Made by a program: the position numbers and the translations under genes. A stretch of 64,000 nt of DNA, from assembly GCF_018362775.1 (NCBI RefSeq), contig NZ_JAGYXY010000004.1, positions 171,630-235,629 of the forward strand, in the 5' to 3' direction. This DNA is from Alistipes montrealensis (GTDB lineage Bacteria; Bacteroidota; Bacteroidia; Bacteroidales; Rikenellaceae). Positions within the stretch are counted from its first letter, which is position 1. Each line of letters opens with the position of its first letter. The notes beneath the pieces were generated by a model. That model was not told the DNA's origin. It worked only from the letters and a program-made list of their open reading frames with translations, and did no database searches. Of this stretch, positions 25,419 through 34,316 are shown in pieces.

Positions 25419-26324
25419 ATGGAAGAAAAAAAAACGCCGGCTTCCGCAGCGGAGTCCGCAGCCCCGGGACAGATCCCTGAAACGGCAATGGCGGAGGACG
25501 GTTCGAACCGCCGGAAATTCCCGACAGTGGGCGATATGCTGGCCATGCTGGGCATCGCCCTCGGGGCGCAGATCGTCGTAGGAACCGTGGCGGTGCTCTT
25601 CATGATCTTCGCCGGTTACGGGTTCGATTTCAAATCGCTCGAACCTGAGGCCATGGGCAAGTTGATGGCCGTGCTCTATTTCGGGTCGATGTCGCTGACG
25701 CTGCTGGGCCTCCTCTATTATCGTCGCGCGCGCGGCGGCCGCGGAACGTGGGCCCGGTTTTCGGCCCGGGGGCTCAATCCCGCGCTGCTGCTGTGGGCCT
25801 TCGTGCTGATCTTCGCCGTCGGTGTGGTGCTCGAACCCCTGCTGCGGCTGCTTCCCGAGCTGTCGCTCAATGTGGGGCGCGGGTTCTGGACCATTCTTTC
25901 GCTGGTCGTCTTCGCCCCGGTTTTCGAAGAGTTGATTTGCCGCGGCATCGTGCTGGGCTCGCTGCGTGACAAGTTCGGCGTGACTACTGCGTGGCTCGTT
26001 TCGTCGCTTTTTTTCGGGGTGCTGCACGGCCAGCCCGTGCAGGTGATCAGCGCCACAGTCATCGGCCTGGTGCTGGGTTACGTCTACCTGGCGACCGATT
26101 CGCTGTGGTCCGTGATGATTCTCCATGCCCTGAACAATGCGGTGGCCTACCTGGCGATGGCCACCGGGCACGGCAATGCGCTGCTGATCGATATGGTGGG
26201 CAGCGGGACGCTTTACGTGCTGATATACATTGCGGCGCTGGCGCTCTCCGCCGTTTCGGGCTATATGATGGTGCGCACGTTGCGGCGCATGAAGGAGACG
26301 GAGAAAAATCCGTCTGCGGCGTAA
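25419..26324 (+). CDS. CPBP-family intramembrane metalloprotease
   Basis: A 301-residue membrane protein with about seven hydrophobic segments. The CPBP (Abi/CAAX-protease-like) signature is present: PVFEELICRGIVLGSL (Glu170, Glu171, Arg175), the second motif FFGVLHGQPVQV with a His, and the third MILHALNNAVAYL with His and Asn. Relatives include Rce1 CAAX proteases, bacteriocin self-immunity proteins and other intramembrane glutamyl proteases; which substrate it cuts is unknown. The charged N-terminal ~35 residues look cytoplasmic. It stands alone on the plus strand, divergent from parA. Confidence 0.9.
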   Translation: MEEKKTPASAAESAAPGQIPETAMAEDGSNRRKFPTVGDMLAMLGIALGAQIVVGTVAVLFMIFAGYGFDFKSLEPEAMGKLMAVLYFGSMSLTLLGLLYYRRARGGRGTWARFSARGLNPALLLWAFVLIFAVGVVLEPLLRLLPELSLNVGRGFWTILSLVVFAPVFEELICRGIVLGSLRDKFGVTTAWLVSSLFFGVLHGQPVQVISATVIGLVLGYVYLATDSLWSVMILHALNNAVAYLAMATGHGNALLIDMVGSGTLYVLIYIAALALSAVSGYMMVRTLRRMKETEKNPSAA

Positions 26325-26364
26325 TAATCCGCCCCTGCACTGCGTTACTTACAAGTAAAAAACG

Positions 26365-26372
26365 TATCTTTG
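26365..26372 (+). promoter_or_regulatory. Candidate -7 element of chaperone/OstA operon
   Basis: TATCTTTG (TAnnTTTG) lies 11 bases before the ATG at 26384. The short distance would give a very short leader. Confidence 0.45.
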
Positions 26373-26383
26373 CCCTTCGGAAT

Positions 26384-27274
26384 ATGAATTTGCGAGCGAA
26401 AATAGCGGTCGCGGCAGGTGTGCTGCTGCTGGCGGGTTGCCGGGAGCTGCCGCGTTATTTTGCCAGCGACACGACCATTGCGCGTGCCGGAGGCAAGGAC
26501 CTGCGGCTGGGCGACGTGCGTTCGGTGGTCCCGCAGGGGCTTACCGGCGACGACAGTGCAGCCTTTATGAAGGTTTATATCGACCGCTGGGTGCTCAAGC
26601 AACTGAAATTGCAGGAGGCCGAGATGCTCTTTTCTTCCTCGGCGGAGGATATCGAGAAGATGGTGGAGGAGTATCGCCAGGCGCTGTTGATCCGCCAGTT
26701 GGACCAGCACTATGTCGACCGTCTGGTCGATACGGTGTTTACCGCCGGCGAGATCGCGGAGTATTATAACGCCCACAAGGCCGATTTTAAGTTGGACCGC
26801 ACGATCGTCAAAGGACGCATCGTCCGTTTCAACGAAGGTTACCGGCAGGCCGCGAAGCTCAAGACGCTGATGGGGGCCCGCTCGGAGGCGCAGCAGCAGG
26901 ATTTCAGGGATATTTGCGAAAAGAATAATTTCACGGTCGACGATTTTCGCGATCAGTGGATCGACTTCCCGGAGTTCCTGAGTTTCCTGCCGACGTTGCG
27001 TTCGCAGAGCTACGATTCGGTGCTGGCGACGAATGCCGTCCAGGAGATGCGCGACAGCCATGCACACTACTATTTCCAGATCGATGCCGTGCTGCGCGAG
27101 GGTGAGCCGATTCCGCTCGAACGGCTGCGCGGGACGATCCGCCGCATCCTGTTCAACCAGCGCAAGGGCGAGATTATCCGCGGTCACGAGGAGGAGCTTT
27201 ACAACCGGGCTGCGGAGGCCGGCGAAGTGAAGGTTTTCGCCGATGAAAAAGCAAAGAAAGAGAAAGACAAATAA
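26384..27274 (+). CDS. Periplasmic SurA_N-like lipoprotein, chaperone/PPIase cluster
   Basis: A 296-residue lipoprotein: MNLRAKIAVAAGVLLLAGC gives lipobox LLAGC (Cys19). The mature part is mostly helical and charged, resembling the N-terminal chaperone region of SurA-like proteins (VYIDRWVLKQLKLQEAE, EDIEKMVEEYRQALLIRQL), with no parvulin domain visible. It directly precedes the SurA-like gene by 19 bases, so a partner role in folding outer-membrane proteins is likely. The C-terminal tail is very lysine-rich (EKAKKEKDK). An upstream in-frame extension inside the CPBP gene is open but not protein-like, so the start is taken at the lipoprotein signal. Confidence 0.8.
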   Translation: MNLRAKIAVAAGVLLLAGCRELPRYFASDTTIARAGGKDLRLGDVRSVVPQGLTGDDSAAFMKVYIDRWVLKQLKLQEAEMLFSSSAEDIEKMVEEYRQALLIRQLDQHYVDRLVDTVFTAGEIAEYYNAHKADFKLDRTIVKGRIVRFNEGYRQAAKLKTLMGARSEAQQQDFRDICEKNNFTVDDFRDQWIDFPEFLSFLPTLRSQSYDSVLATNAVQEMRDSHAHYYFQIDAVLREGEPIPLERLRGTIRRILFNQRKGEIIRGHEEELYNRAAEAGEVKVFADEKAKKEKDK

Positions 27275-27293
27275 AACGATAAACGAAATCAAG

Positions 27294-28700
27294 ATGTTGA
27301 AAAAAGGTATAATGGCCGTGGCGCTCGCCCTGCTGTTCGCAGGCGCCCTTGCACAGAAACGGCAGGTGATGCTCGACAAGGTGGTAGCCGTAGTGGGCGG
27401 GTCGTCGATCCTCTACTCCGAGGTGGACGACTATGCGCGCCAACTGACCGAACAGCGCCGCCAGGAGGGTTACACCTCCGACCGCGACCCGATGAACGAG
27501 GCGCTCGAGGCGCTCATGACCCAGAAACTGCTCTACAACCAGGCTCAGATCGACTCGGTGAAGGTCAACGATGCCGACATCATGTCGCGCGTCGAGGAGC
27601 AGGTGCAGCAGATGGTCGAGACCGAAGGGTCGATCACCCTGCTGGAGGCCAAGCACCACATGCCGATCTTCAACATTCGCGAGATCATGCGCCAGCGCTA
27701 CGAAGAGCAGGCCTACGCCAATGCGATGCAGACCGAAGTGGTGGACAAGGTGTCGGTAATCCCGGGCGAGGTGGAACGCTTTTACAAGTCGATTTCGAAG
27801 GACAGCCTTCCGCTGGTCGCCGACCAGTACGTTTATGCGCAGATTACCAAGTTCCCCAAGTCGATGACCGCTGCCAAGCAGCGCACCCGCGAACGGCTGA
27901 TCGACATGCGCGAGCGTGTCATCACGGGCAAGGCCAAATTCGAAAACCTCGCCCGCATGTATTCGCAGGACCCGGGTACGATGATGCGCGGCGGCGAGAT
28001 GGACCCCTCGACGATCGAACAGCTTGATCCCGCATTCGGTGCGGCGCTGGAAAAGATGCGTCCCGGACAGATTTCCGAAGTGGTCGAGTCGCAGTTCGGT
28101 TTCCACATCATTCAGTTACTCGATAAGCGCGGGCGGCTCTATCATTTCCGCCACATCCTGCTCCGTCCGGTCTACACGACCGAGGAACTGGGCGGTTCGC
28201 TCAATACGCTCGACAGTCTCGTCAAACTGATCCGCAAGGATTCGATCACCTTCGAGAAGGCCGCCCTGCTCTATTCGGACGATGCCCAGTCGAAGATGAA
28301 CGGCGGTATCGTCTCGAACCACGACATCCTGGAGCGTTTCAACGCCTTCGACGCCAAACTGACCGTCACGAAATTCCTCAAGGAGGACTTCGGCCGCTTC
28401 AAGAGCCTCGACGACTATAATGCCCTGAACCGGCTGAAGCCCGGCGAGATTTCGGAGGCCTATCTTACCGAAGACATGCTCGGCAACCAGATGGCCAAGA
28501 TTGTCAAACTGGTCGAGATAATCCCGACGCATACGGCTTCGCTCAACGAAGACTACCTGCGGCTCGAAGAGATGGCTTTGCAGGACAAGCAGGAACGCGT
28601 CTTCAAGGAGTGGCTTTCGAAGAAGATCGACGGCATGTATGTCTACATCACGCCCGAATTCCGCGAAGGGGACTTCGAGAACAAACATTGGGTGAAGTAG
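27294..28700 (+). CDS. SurA-like peptidyl-prolyl isomerase / periplasmic chaperone
   Basis: A 468-residue periplasmic protein. It has a signal peptide (MLKKGIMAVALALLFAGALA), a SurA N-terminal domain (~22-165, VVAVVGGSSILYSEVDDYA), and two parvulin-type regions. The first (~175-275) includes YSQDPGTMMRGGEMDPSTIE and GQISEVVESQFGFHIIQL, and the second starts at YHFRHILLRP (~280). It should escort beta-barrel precursors across the periplasm. The start is set at the ATG with a proper signal, 51 bases inside a longer open frame. The OstA-like gene begins 3 bases after its stop, the same pairing of SurA and LPS-transport genes seen in many Gram-negatives. Confidence 0.92.
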   Translation: MLKKGIMAVALALLFAGALAQKRQVMLDKVVAVVGGSSILYSEVDDYARQLTEQRRQEGYTSDRDPMNEALEALMTQKLLYNQAQIDSVKVNDADIMSRVEEQVQQMVETEGSITLLEAKHHMPIFNIREIMRQRYEEQAYANAMQTEVVDKVSVIPGEVERFYKSISKDSLPLVADQYVYAQITKFPKSMTAAKQRTRERLIDMRERVITGKAKFENLARMYSQDPGTMMRGGEMDPSTIEQLDPAFGAALEKMRPGQISEVVESQFGFHIIQLLDKRGRLYHFRHILLRPVYTTEELGGSLNTLDSLVKLIRKDSITFEKAALLYSDDAQSKMNGGIVSNHDILERFNAFDAKLTVTKFLKEDFGRFKSLDDYNALNRLKPGEISEAYLTEDMLGNQMAKIVKLVEIIPTHTASLNEDYLRLEEMALQDKQERVFKEWLSKKIDGMYVYITPEFREGDFENKHWVK

Positions 28701-28703
28701 GCT

Positions 28704-31139
28704 GTGCGCAGGCTCTTGTCCATAGCCGTTGTGGTGCTGGCCGTCGCTGCGGTTGCGGCGCGCGGCAGCATGCAGCAGGCTCCGGAGCAGGAGGGCGAGA
28801 AAAAACTCATCGACCTCAAATCGGACCTGATGGGTCCCATCGCGCCGGGCGATTCGGTGGTTTTCCTGGTTGGAAACTTCGCCGCACAGCATAACGGCGC
28901 AGTCATAACGTGCGATTCCGCCGTGCGTTATTCGGACATGCGCATCGAGTTTTTCGGTCATGTGCTGATCAACAAGAATACCACGTATATTTACGGTGAC
29001 CGAGCCGAATACGACGGTAACCTGAACGAGGCCCGGGTCTACTCCGATATCGTTAAGGTCGTCGACGGCGACGCTACGCTCTACACCTATAAATTCCTGT
29101 TCAATACCAAGGAGAACGTCGGCGAATTCGACAACGGCGGGGTGATGATCAACCGCGAGAACCTGCTCGAATCCGTCCGCGGCTTTTACTATGCCGATAC
29201 GAAGGAGCTGATTGCCGTCGACCGCGTCGAAATGCGCAACGACGAATATGAACTTAAAGGCGACTCGGTGGTCTACAATATGGCTACCGACAACGCCTTT
29301 TTCTTTGAACGGACCAACATCTGGAACAAGGACGGCGATTACCTCTATGCCGATCGTGGTTCCTACGACAAGGCCGATACGCTTTACATCGTTACGCGCA
29401 ACGGCTATATCCTGACCGAGAAGCAGGAAATCTGGAGCGACAGCCTCGATTTTTACCGTGCCAAGGACCACGTGATCCTGCGTCACGATTTGCAGTTGGA
29501 CGACACCGAGCACAAGGTGATCGCCTTCGGCGACTATGGCGAATACTGGAAGGAACCGGGCAATGCCGTCCTCACGCGCCGTCCTTCGGTGGTGAGTTAC
29601 GACCTCTCGCAGGGCGATTCACTCTTCATGCGTGCCGACTCGATGTTCCTCTTTACGATCAATGAAAATGCCCTGCGCCGGGCCGCTGCGGCCGCCAAAG
29701 CCGATTCGCTGGCGCGCCTGAAAACCGATTCCGCCGCCGTCGGAATCTTGCAGCACCGGGCCGATTCGCTCCCGGGCAGCCATCCTGCGGTGGATTCGCT
29801 CGGAAGGCCGGTTTTGCCGGAGCCGGGTTCCGGTTCGGTCGAGGGAGCCGATTCGCTGGGCCGTTCGGAGGTTCCCGACTCGTTGCAGAATGCCGCTGTC
29901 GCCGATTCGCTGGCCGCTCCGGCCATCAATCCGCTCGATACGCTGGTCGGCGACGCCCGGAAAGCCTACCTGAAGGAGCAGGCCGATAAACTGAAAGCGG
30001 CCCAGAAGGCTGCCGCCGCCAAGGCCAAGAAAGAAAAGCTGGAGCAAATTGCCCAGAAACGCCAGGAAAAAACCACGGCCAAACTGCTTGCGCAGAAAGA
30101 GCGCGAGGAGAAACGCCTCGCGGCGCGAAAGCTTAAGGCCGAGTCGAAGCTCCGTGCCCGCCAGGCCCGTGCAGCCCGCAAGGGGAAGCCGATTCCGGCA
30201 GATTCTACGGCATTGCGTGAGATTGATTCGCTGATCGGGCGCAACGCTATGGAGCAGGATTCGCTGCTGATGCAGATGTCCGATTCGTTGGCCGCAGACT
30301 CGTTGGCGATGCTGATTCCGGTCGACTCGGTCGATTCGCTCACCGAATCTGCCGACTCGATTTACCGCCTGATGAAGGGTTTCCGCGATGTGCGCATCTT
30401 CCGTTCGGATTTCCAGGCGGTCTGCGATTCGATGACGGCCATCAGCATCGACTCGACGATCCACCTCTACATCGATCCCGTGCTGTGGAACCAGGGCAAC
30501 CAGATTACCTCCGACGTGATGGATATATTCACCGAGAACCAGCAGGTTACGCATGCCGAGTTCATCGGCAGCCCGATGATGGTTTCCCAACTCGATACGG
30601 TCCATTACAACCAGGTGGCCGGCAAGCAGATGACGGCATGGTTCCACGACAATGAAATCTACCGCAACGACGTGAACGGCAATGCCCAGACGATTTACTA
30701 CATGCAGGACGGCGAACCGCCCGAGATTACGGGCATGGGCGTCATCGAGAGCGGCGACTGTTCGTTCTACATCGAGGACAAGCAGGTCGTGACGATCGTC
30801 TACCGCAAGGATCCCGACTGGAACATCTATCCGATGGACAAGATTCCCGCGGATCAGGAACTCTACCTCAAAGGTTTCAAGTGGGAGGGGGCGCGGCGTC
30901 CGACGACGCAGCGCGCCGTCTTCGACCGCAGGATACGGCCCTCGCTGCGCGAGGAAAAATCGCAGCTCGAACATCCCGCTTTCCCCCTGATGAAGGCCCT
31001 CGAAGAGCATAAGAAAAAGCTGATCGGGGAGCGCCGCTGGGCCGACCGTATCGATCAGGTCGATCCCGCTACCGTGGAGTGGATGCGGGCGTTGGGATTT
31101 GAGGTGGGGCAACCCCGCGAATCGGGACCGAAACTCTGA
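28704..31139 (+). CDS. OstA-like (LptA/LptD N-domain) protein with long low-complexity insert
   Basis: An 811-residue periplasmic protein, starting at GTG three bases after surA. After a signal peptide (~1-20), OstA_2-like beta repeats (~45-320: VITCDSAVRYSDMRIEFFGH, TYIYGDRAEYDGNLNEARVY) resemble the LptA/LptC/LptD-N jellyroll that carries lipopolysaccharide. Between ~335 and ~560 lies a low-complexity insert: repeated 'xDSL' units, an Ala/Lys-rich coiled segment (KAKKEKLEQIAQKRQEK), then more 'DS' repeats. OstA-like sequence resumes (~565-740, SIDSTIHLYIDPVLWNQGNQ). A hairpin terminator follows the gene. A role in LPS export is family-based. Confidence 0.88.
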   Translation: MRRLLSIAVVVLAVAAVAARGSMQQAPEQEGEKKLIDLKSDLMGPIAPGDSVVFLVGNFAAQHNGAVITCDSAVRYSDMRIEFFGHVLINKNTTYIYGDRAEYDGNLNEARVYSDIVKVVDGDATLYTYKFLFNTKENVGEFDNGGVMINRENLLESVRGFYYADTKELIAVDRVEMRNDEYELKGDSVVYNMATDNAFFFERTNIWNKDGDYLYADRGSYDKADTLYIVTRNGYILTEKQEIWSDSLDFYRAKDHVILRHDLQLDDTEHKVIAFGDYGEYWKEPGNAVLTRRPSVVSYDLSQGDSLFMRADSMFLFTINENALRRAAAAAKADSLARLKTDSAAVGILQHRADSLPGSHPAVDSLGRPVLPEPGSGSVEGADSLGRSEVPDSLQNAAVADSLAAPAINPLDTLVGDARKAYLKEQADKLKAAQKAAAAKAKKEKLEQIAQKRQEKTTAKLLAQKEREEKRLAARKLKAESKLRARQARAARKGKPIPADSTALREIDSLIGRNAMEQDSLLMQMSDSLAADSLAMLIPVDSVDSLTESADSIYRLMKGFRDVRIFRSDFQAVCDSMTAISIDSTIHLYIDPVLWNQGNQITSDVMDIFTENQQVTHAEFIGSPMMVSQLDTVHYNQVAGKQMTAWFHDNEIYRNDVNGNAQTIYYMQDGEPPEITGMGVIESGDCSFYIEDKQVVTIVYRKDPDWNIYPMDKIPADQELYLKGFKWEGARRPTTQRAVFDRRIRPSLREEKSQLEHPAFPLMKALEEHKKKLIGERRWADRIDQVDPATVEWMRALGFEVGQPRESGPKL

Positions 31140-31163
31140 CCGGACGTTTTCGGATTCCGTCAT

Positions 31164-31201
31164 AAAAAAGGCGAAATGTAAAAAGCATTTCGCCTTTTTT
31201 T
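31164..31201 (+). terminator. Intrinsic terminator after OstA-like gene
   Basis: Fifteen-base arms (31164-31178 and 31186-31200) with a 7-base loop and a run of T. It ends the chaperone/OstA operon. Confidence 0.85.
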
Positions 31202-31205
31202 GTGT

Positions 31206-31213
31206 TATTTTTG
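31206..31213 (+). promoter_or_regulatory. Candidate -7 element of MFS/Nudix genes
   Basis: TATTTTTG (TAnnTTTG) lies directly after the terminator and 33 bases before the MFS start. Confidence 0.45.
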
Positions 31214-31246
31214 CAGCCGGTTCGAAAAATCAATGATTCCTGTCCG

Positions 31247-32404
31247 ATGAAGAAAAGTCTGATAGCTCTGGCATTCGGGACGCTTGCGCTCGGAATGGCG
31301 GAGTTCGTGATGATGGGGATTCTGCCCGACATCGCCCGCAGCCTCGGGGTTACGATTCCCGAAGCCGGACACCTTATTTCCGCCTATGCGCTGGGGGTTT
31401 GCTTTGGTGCGCCGCTTACGGTCGTCGTGGCCCGCACGCGACCGCTGAAACACATCCTGCTGGCCCTCGTGGGCCTGATTATCATCGGTAATACCTGTGC
31501 GGCCCTCTCGCCGAACTACTGGACGCTGATGGTCATGCGTTTCGTCTCGGGACTTCCCCACGGTGCATTCTTCGGCGTGGGGTCGATCGTCGCCGAGCGC
31601 ATCGCCGACAAGGGGAAACGCGCCGAGGCCGTGTCGATCATGGTCGTCGGGATGACCGTTGCCAACCTGTTCGGTGTGCCGCTGGGAACCTATATCAGCG
31701 CTGCCGTGACGTGGCGCGCTACGTTCGGCATCGTTGCCGTGTGGGGCGCTGTGGCCCTGCTGCTCGTGAAACTCTGGGTTCCGGCCCTCCCGGCCCTTCC
31801 CGATACGGGACTCAAGGGGCAGTTCCGTTTCCTGAAGAGTTTCGCCCCGTGGCTGGTGCTCCTCTCGGTGATGCTCGGCAACGGCGGCATCTTCTGCTGG
31901 TACAGCTATGTCAGTCCGCTGATGGTCCACACTTCGGGTTTTCGTTCCGAAGACCTGACGCTGATCATCATGCTGGCCGGGTTCGGCATGTTCGCCGGGA
32001 ATATTATCGGCGGCCACTTTTCCGACCGCTTCACGCCTGAAAAGGTCGTGCGGTTCACGCTCTGCGTGGCGTTCCTTGCGCTGTCGGGCATCTTTTTCGG
32101 GGCGCATGTCCCTTATCTTTCGGTGGCGCTGATGTGCCTCACGACGGCGTGCCTGTTCTGCGTGTCGTCGCCCCAGCAATTACTGATCCTCGAAAACTCG
32201 CGCGGCGGCGAGATGCTCGGTGCGGCGCTCGTACAGGTAGCCTTCAACCTCGGCAATGCAGTCGGGGCCTTCTGCGGCGGCCTGCCGATCGACCACAAAC
32301 TCGGATATGAATACACGGCCCTGCCGGGGGCGGTTTTCGTACTGCTGGGCTTGCTGGCCGTCGTCGTTTACATCCGCAAATATCCCAGACATGAATTGCG
32401 ATAA
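31247..32404 (+). CDS. MFS transporter, DHA1/AraJ-like
   Basis: A 385-residue inner-membrane transporter with about twelve hydrophobic helices. The opening MKKSLIALAFGTLALGMAEF, with VMMGILPDIARSLGVTIPEAG, is typical of AraJ/YdhP-like drug or sugar exporters of the DHA1 group. Motif A-like basic residues follow helix 2 (VVARTRPLKHILL). The substrate is unknown. The start is taken at the ATG with this family N-terminus, 45 bases inside a longer frame. The Nudix gene overlaps its end by 14 bases, so the two are probably translated together. Confidence 0.9.
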   Translation: MKKSLIALAFGTLALGMAEFVMMGILPDIARSLGVTIPEAGHLISAYALGVCFGAPLTVVVARTRPLKHILLALVGLIIIGNTCAALSPNYWTLMVMRFVSGLPHGAFFGVGSIVAERIADKGKRAEAVSIMVVGMTVANLFGVPLGTYISAAVTWRATFGIVAVWGAVALLLVKLWVPALPALPDTGLKGQFRFLKSFAPWLVLLSVMLGNGGIFCWYSYVSPLMVHTSGFRSEDLTLIIMLAGFGMFAGNIIGGHFSDRFTPEKVVRFTLCVAFLALSGIFFGAHVPYLSVALMCLTTACLFCVSSPQQLLILENSRGGEMLGAALVQVAFNLGNAVGAFCGGLPIDHKLGYEYTALPGAVFVLLGLLAVVVYIRKYPRHELR

Positions 32405-32891
32405 CAACGAAGAACTCTTTCCCGTGGTCGATACGGCGGGAAACGTCGTCGGCAAAGCCTCGCGCGGCGAATGCCACGGCGGGTCGATGCTTCTGCATCC
32501 GGTGGTGCACCTCCACGTCTTCAATTCGCGCGGCGAACTCTACCTGCAGAAGCGACCTGCCTGGAAGGACATCCAGCCAGGACGCTGGGATACGGCCGTA
32601 GGCGGCCATGTGGATTACGGCGAAACCATTTGTGAGGCCCTGCGGCGCGAAGTGTGCGAGGAACTCGGCATCACGGAGTTCACGCCCGGGCAGGTTGCCG
32701 TCTACCCGTTTCGCTCGGAGAGCGAATACGAACTGGTCCATGTCTACCGCACGGTCTACGACGGGACGATCCGCCCGAGCGAAGAGCTCGACGGCGGACG
32801 TTTCTGGTCTCGGGACGAGATTTTCGAAAACCTCGGCAAAGGCATTTTCACGCCCAATTTCGAAGGCGAAGTGAAATTACTTTTCGGGTAA
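32391..32891 (+). CDS. Nudix hydrolase
   Basis: A 166-residue Nudix enzyme. The box Gx5Ex7REUxEExGU is complete: Gly72, Glu78, Arg86-Glu87, Glu90-Glu91, Gly93 (GHVDYGETICEALRREVCEE). It resembles the group containing isopentenyl-diphosphate isomerase-like and YfcD-type proteins: VVDTAGNVVGKASRGECH at the start and LYLQKRPAWKDIQPG before the box. These hydrolyse nucleoside-diphosphate-linked or related compounds. The substrate cannot be told. It overlaps the MFS gene by 14 bases. Confidence 0.93.
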   Translation: MNCDNNEELFPVVDTAGNVVGKASRGECHGGSMLLHPVVHLHVFNSRGELYLQKRPAWKDIQPGRWDTAVGGHVDYGETICEALRREVCEELGITEFTPGQVAVYPFRSESEYELVHVYRTVYDGTIRPSEELDGGRFWSRDEIFENLGKGIFTPNFEGEVKLLFG

Positions 32892-32972
32892 TTCCGTTTT
32901 CCGTACCGTCGTCATTTTCGGTTTTTTGGCCCCGGCTTCCGCTGAGGCCCGGAAGTTGATACGGGTACGGGC

Positions 32973-34316
32973 ATGCAAACGCTTCTGAAACGTTGGACGC
33001 ACGCCCTGCTCGAATGGCTGGGCGTCACCTCGGACCCCAGCGACAACCTCGACCGCTGGGTCGCTTTCGCACTCGTGGTATTGGCCGCGGTGCTCTTCGA
33101 CGTGCTGTTGCAGATGGGAGTTGTGCACGGGGTGCGCAAACTCGTCGAGCGCACGCGCGTCAAGTGGGACGATACGCTTTTCAGTGTCCCGGTACTCAAG
33201 CGTGTATGCCACGTCCTGAGTGCCATCCTGCTCGCTGTCGTACTCCCGGTGGTTTTCGAGACCGATTCCTCCGAACGGGTCATTGTCATGCGGTTCATGC
33301 AGGTCTATATCATCATTACGGTTCTCCGTTTTGTCAATGCCCTGCTTTATGCCGCGTTCCGCATCGCCGCATCGCGGCCCGTGTGGCAGAACAAGCCGAT
33401 CAAAGGCCTGCGGCAGACGGCGCAGGGCATCGTCCTGCTGATCTGCACCATCCTGATCGTTTCGGTCCTGCTCGACAAGTCGCCCACCATCCTGCTGACC
33501 GGGCTGGGCGCTTCGGCGGCTGTGCTGATGCTGATTTTCCGCGACAGCATCCTCGGCTTCGTGTCGGGCATCCAGCTCTCGGCCAACGACATGCTCAAGG
33601 TCGGGGACTGGATTTCGGTCCCGAAGTACGGGGCCGACGGCAATGTCGAGGAGGTGTCGCTTACGACGGTGAAGATACGCAACTGGGATAACACGATCGT
33701 CATGCTGCCGCCCTACCTGCTGACGACCGATTCGTTTACCAACTGGCACGCCATGCAGTTGTCGGGCGGGCGCCGCGTGATGCGCTCTGTGGCGATCGAC
33801 ATGACCAGCGTGCGTTTTTGTACGCCCGAGATGCTGGCCCGTTACCGTACGATCGACCTGCTCCGCGACTATATCGACCAGACCGAGCGCCGGGTCGAGG
33901 AGTACAACGCCGCGCACGGCTTCCAATCGGGCGAACGGCGGATCAACGGCCTGCACCAGACCAACCTCGGGGTTTTCCGGGCCTACCTGGTCCGCTACCT
34001 CCAGAACGAGGTTCCCGTAAACAAGGATATGACGCTGATGGTGCGGCAGTTGCAGCCCACGGAGACCGGACTGCCGATGCAACTCTATTTCTTTACCGAT
34101 ACGGTGGATTGGATTGTTTACGAAGGGATTCAGTCCGATGTCTTCGACCATGTGCTGGCTGTGATTCCCGAATTCGGGCTGCGGGTGTTCCAGAATCCTT
34201 CGGGGGCGGATATTTCGTCGCTGCGCAATCCGGTTCCGCAGGACGTGCAGGCCCCACAGCAGGTGCAGCCGGCTCCCGCGGAGGCTAAAGCACCAGCATC
34301 AGCATCACCTGAATGA
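32973..34316 (+). CDS. MscS-family mechanosensitive ion channel
   Basis: A 447-residue inner-membrane protein. It has several hydrophobic helices in the first ~180 residues. The pore-lining helix and beta domain follow with ILLTGLGASAAVLMLIFRDS, ILGFVSGIQLSANDMLKVGD, and SLTTVKIRNWDNTIVMLP, all hallmarks of MscS. The C-terminal cytoplasmic part (~255-420) is longer than in MscS, as in YbdG-like proteins, and ends in a Pro/Ala-rich tail. It should release solutes on hypo-osmotic shock. Its 3' end overlaps that of the convergent transporter gene by 32 bases. Confidence 0.92.
   Translation: MQTLLKRWTHALLEWLGVTSDPSDNLDRWVAFALVVLAAVLFDVLLQMGVVHGVRKLVERTRVKWDDTLFSVPVLKRVCHVLSAILLAVVLPVVFETDSSERVIVMRFMQVYIIITVLRFVNALLYAAFRIAASRPVWQNKPIKGLRQTAQGIVLLICTILIVSVLLDKSPTILLTGLGASAAVLMLIFRDSILGFVSGIQLSANDMLKVGDWISVPKYGADGNVEEVSLTTVKIRNWDNTIVMLPPYLLTTDSFTNWHAMQLSGGRRVMRSVAIDMTSVRFCTPEMLARYRTIDLLRDYIDQTERRVEEYNAAHGFQSGERRINGLHQTNLGVFRAYLVRYLQNEVPVNKDMTLMVRQLQPTETGLPMQLYFFTDTVDWIVYEGIQSDVFDHVLAVIPEFGLRVFQNPSGADISSLRNPVPQDVQAPQQVQPAPAEAKAPASASPE

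Noticed and set aside
25426..25434. Nine-A run near the start of the CPBP gene as a phase switch
   Set aside because: It encodes Lys-Lys in an ordinary context; A runs of this length are common and there is no supporting sign.
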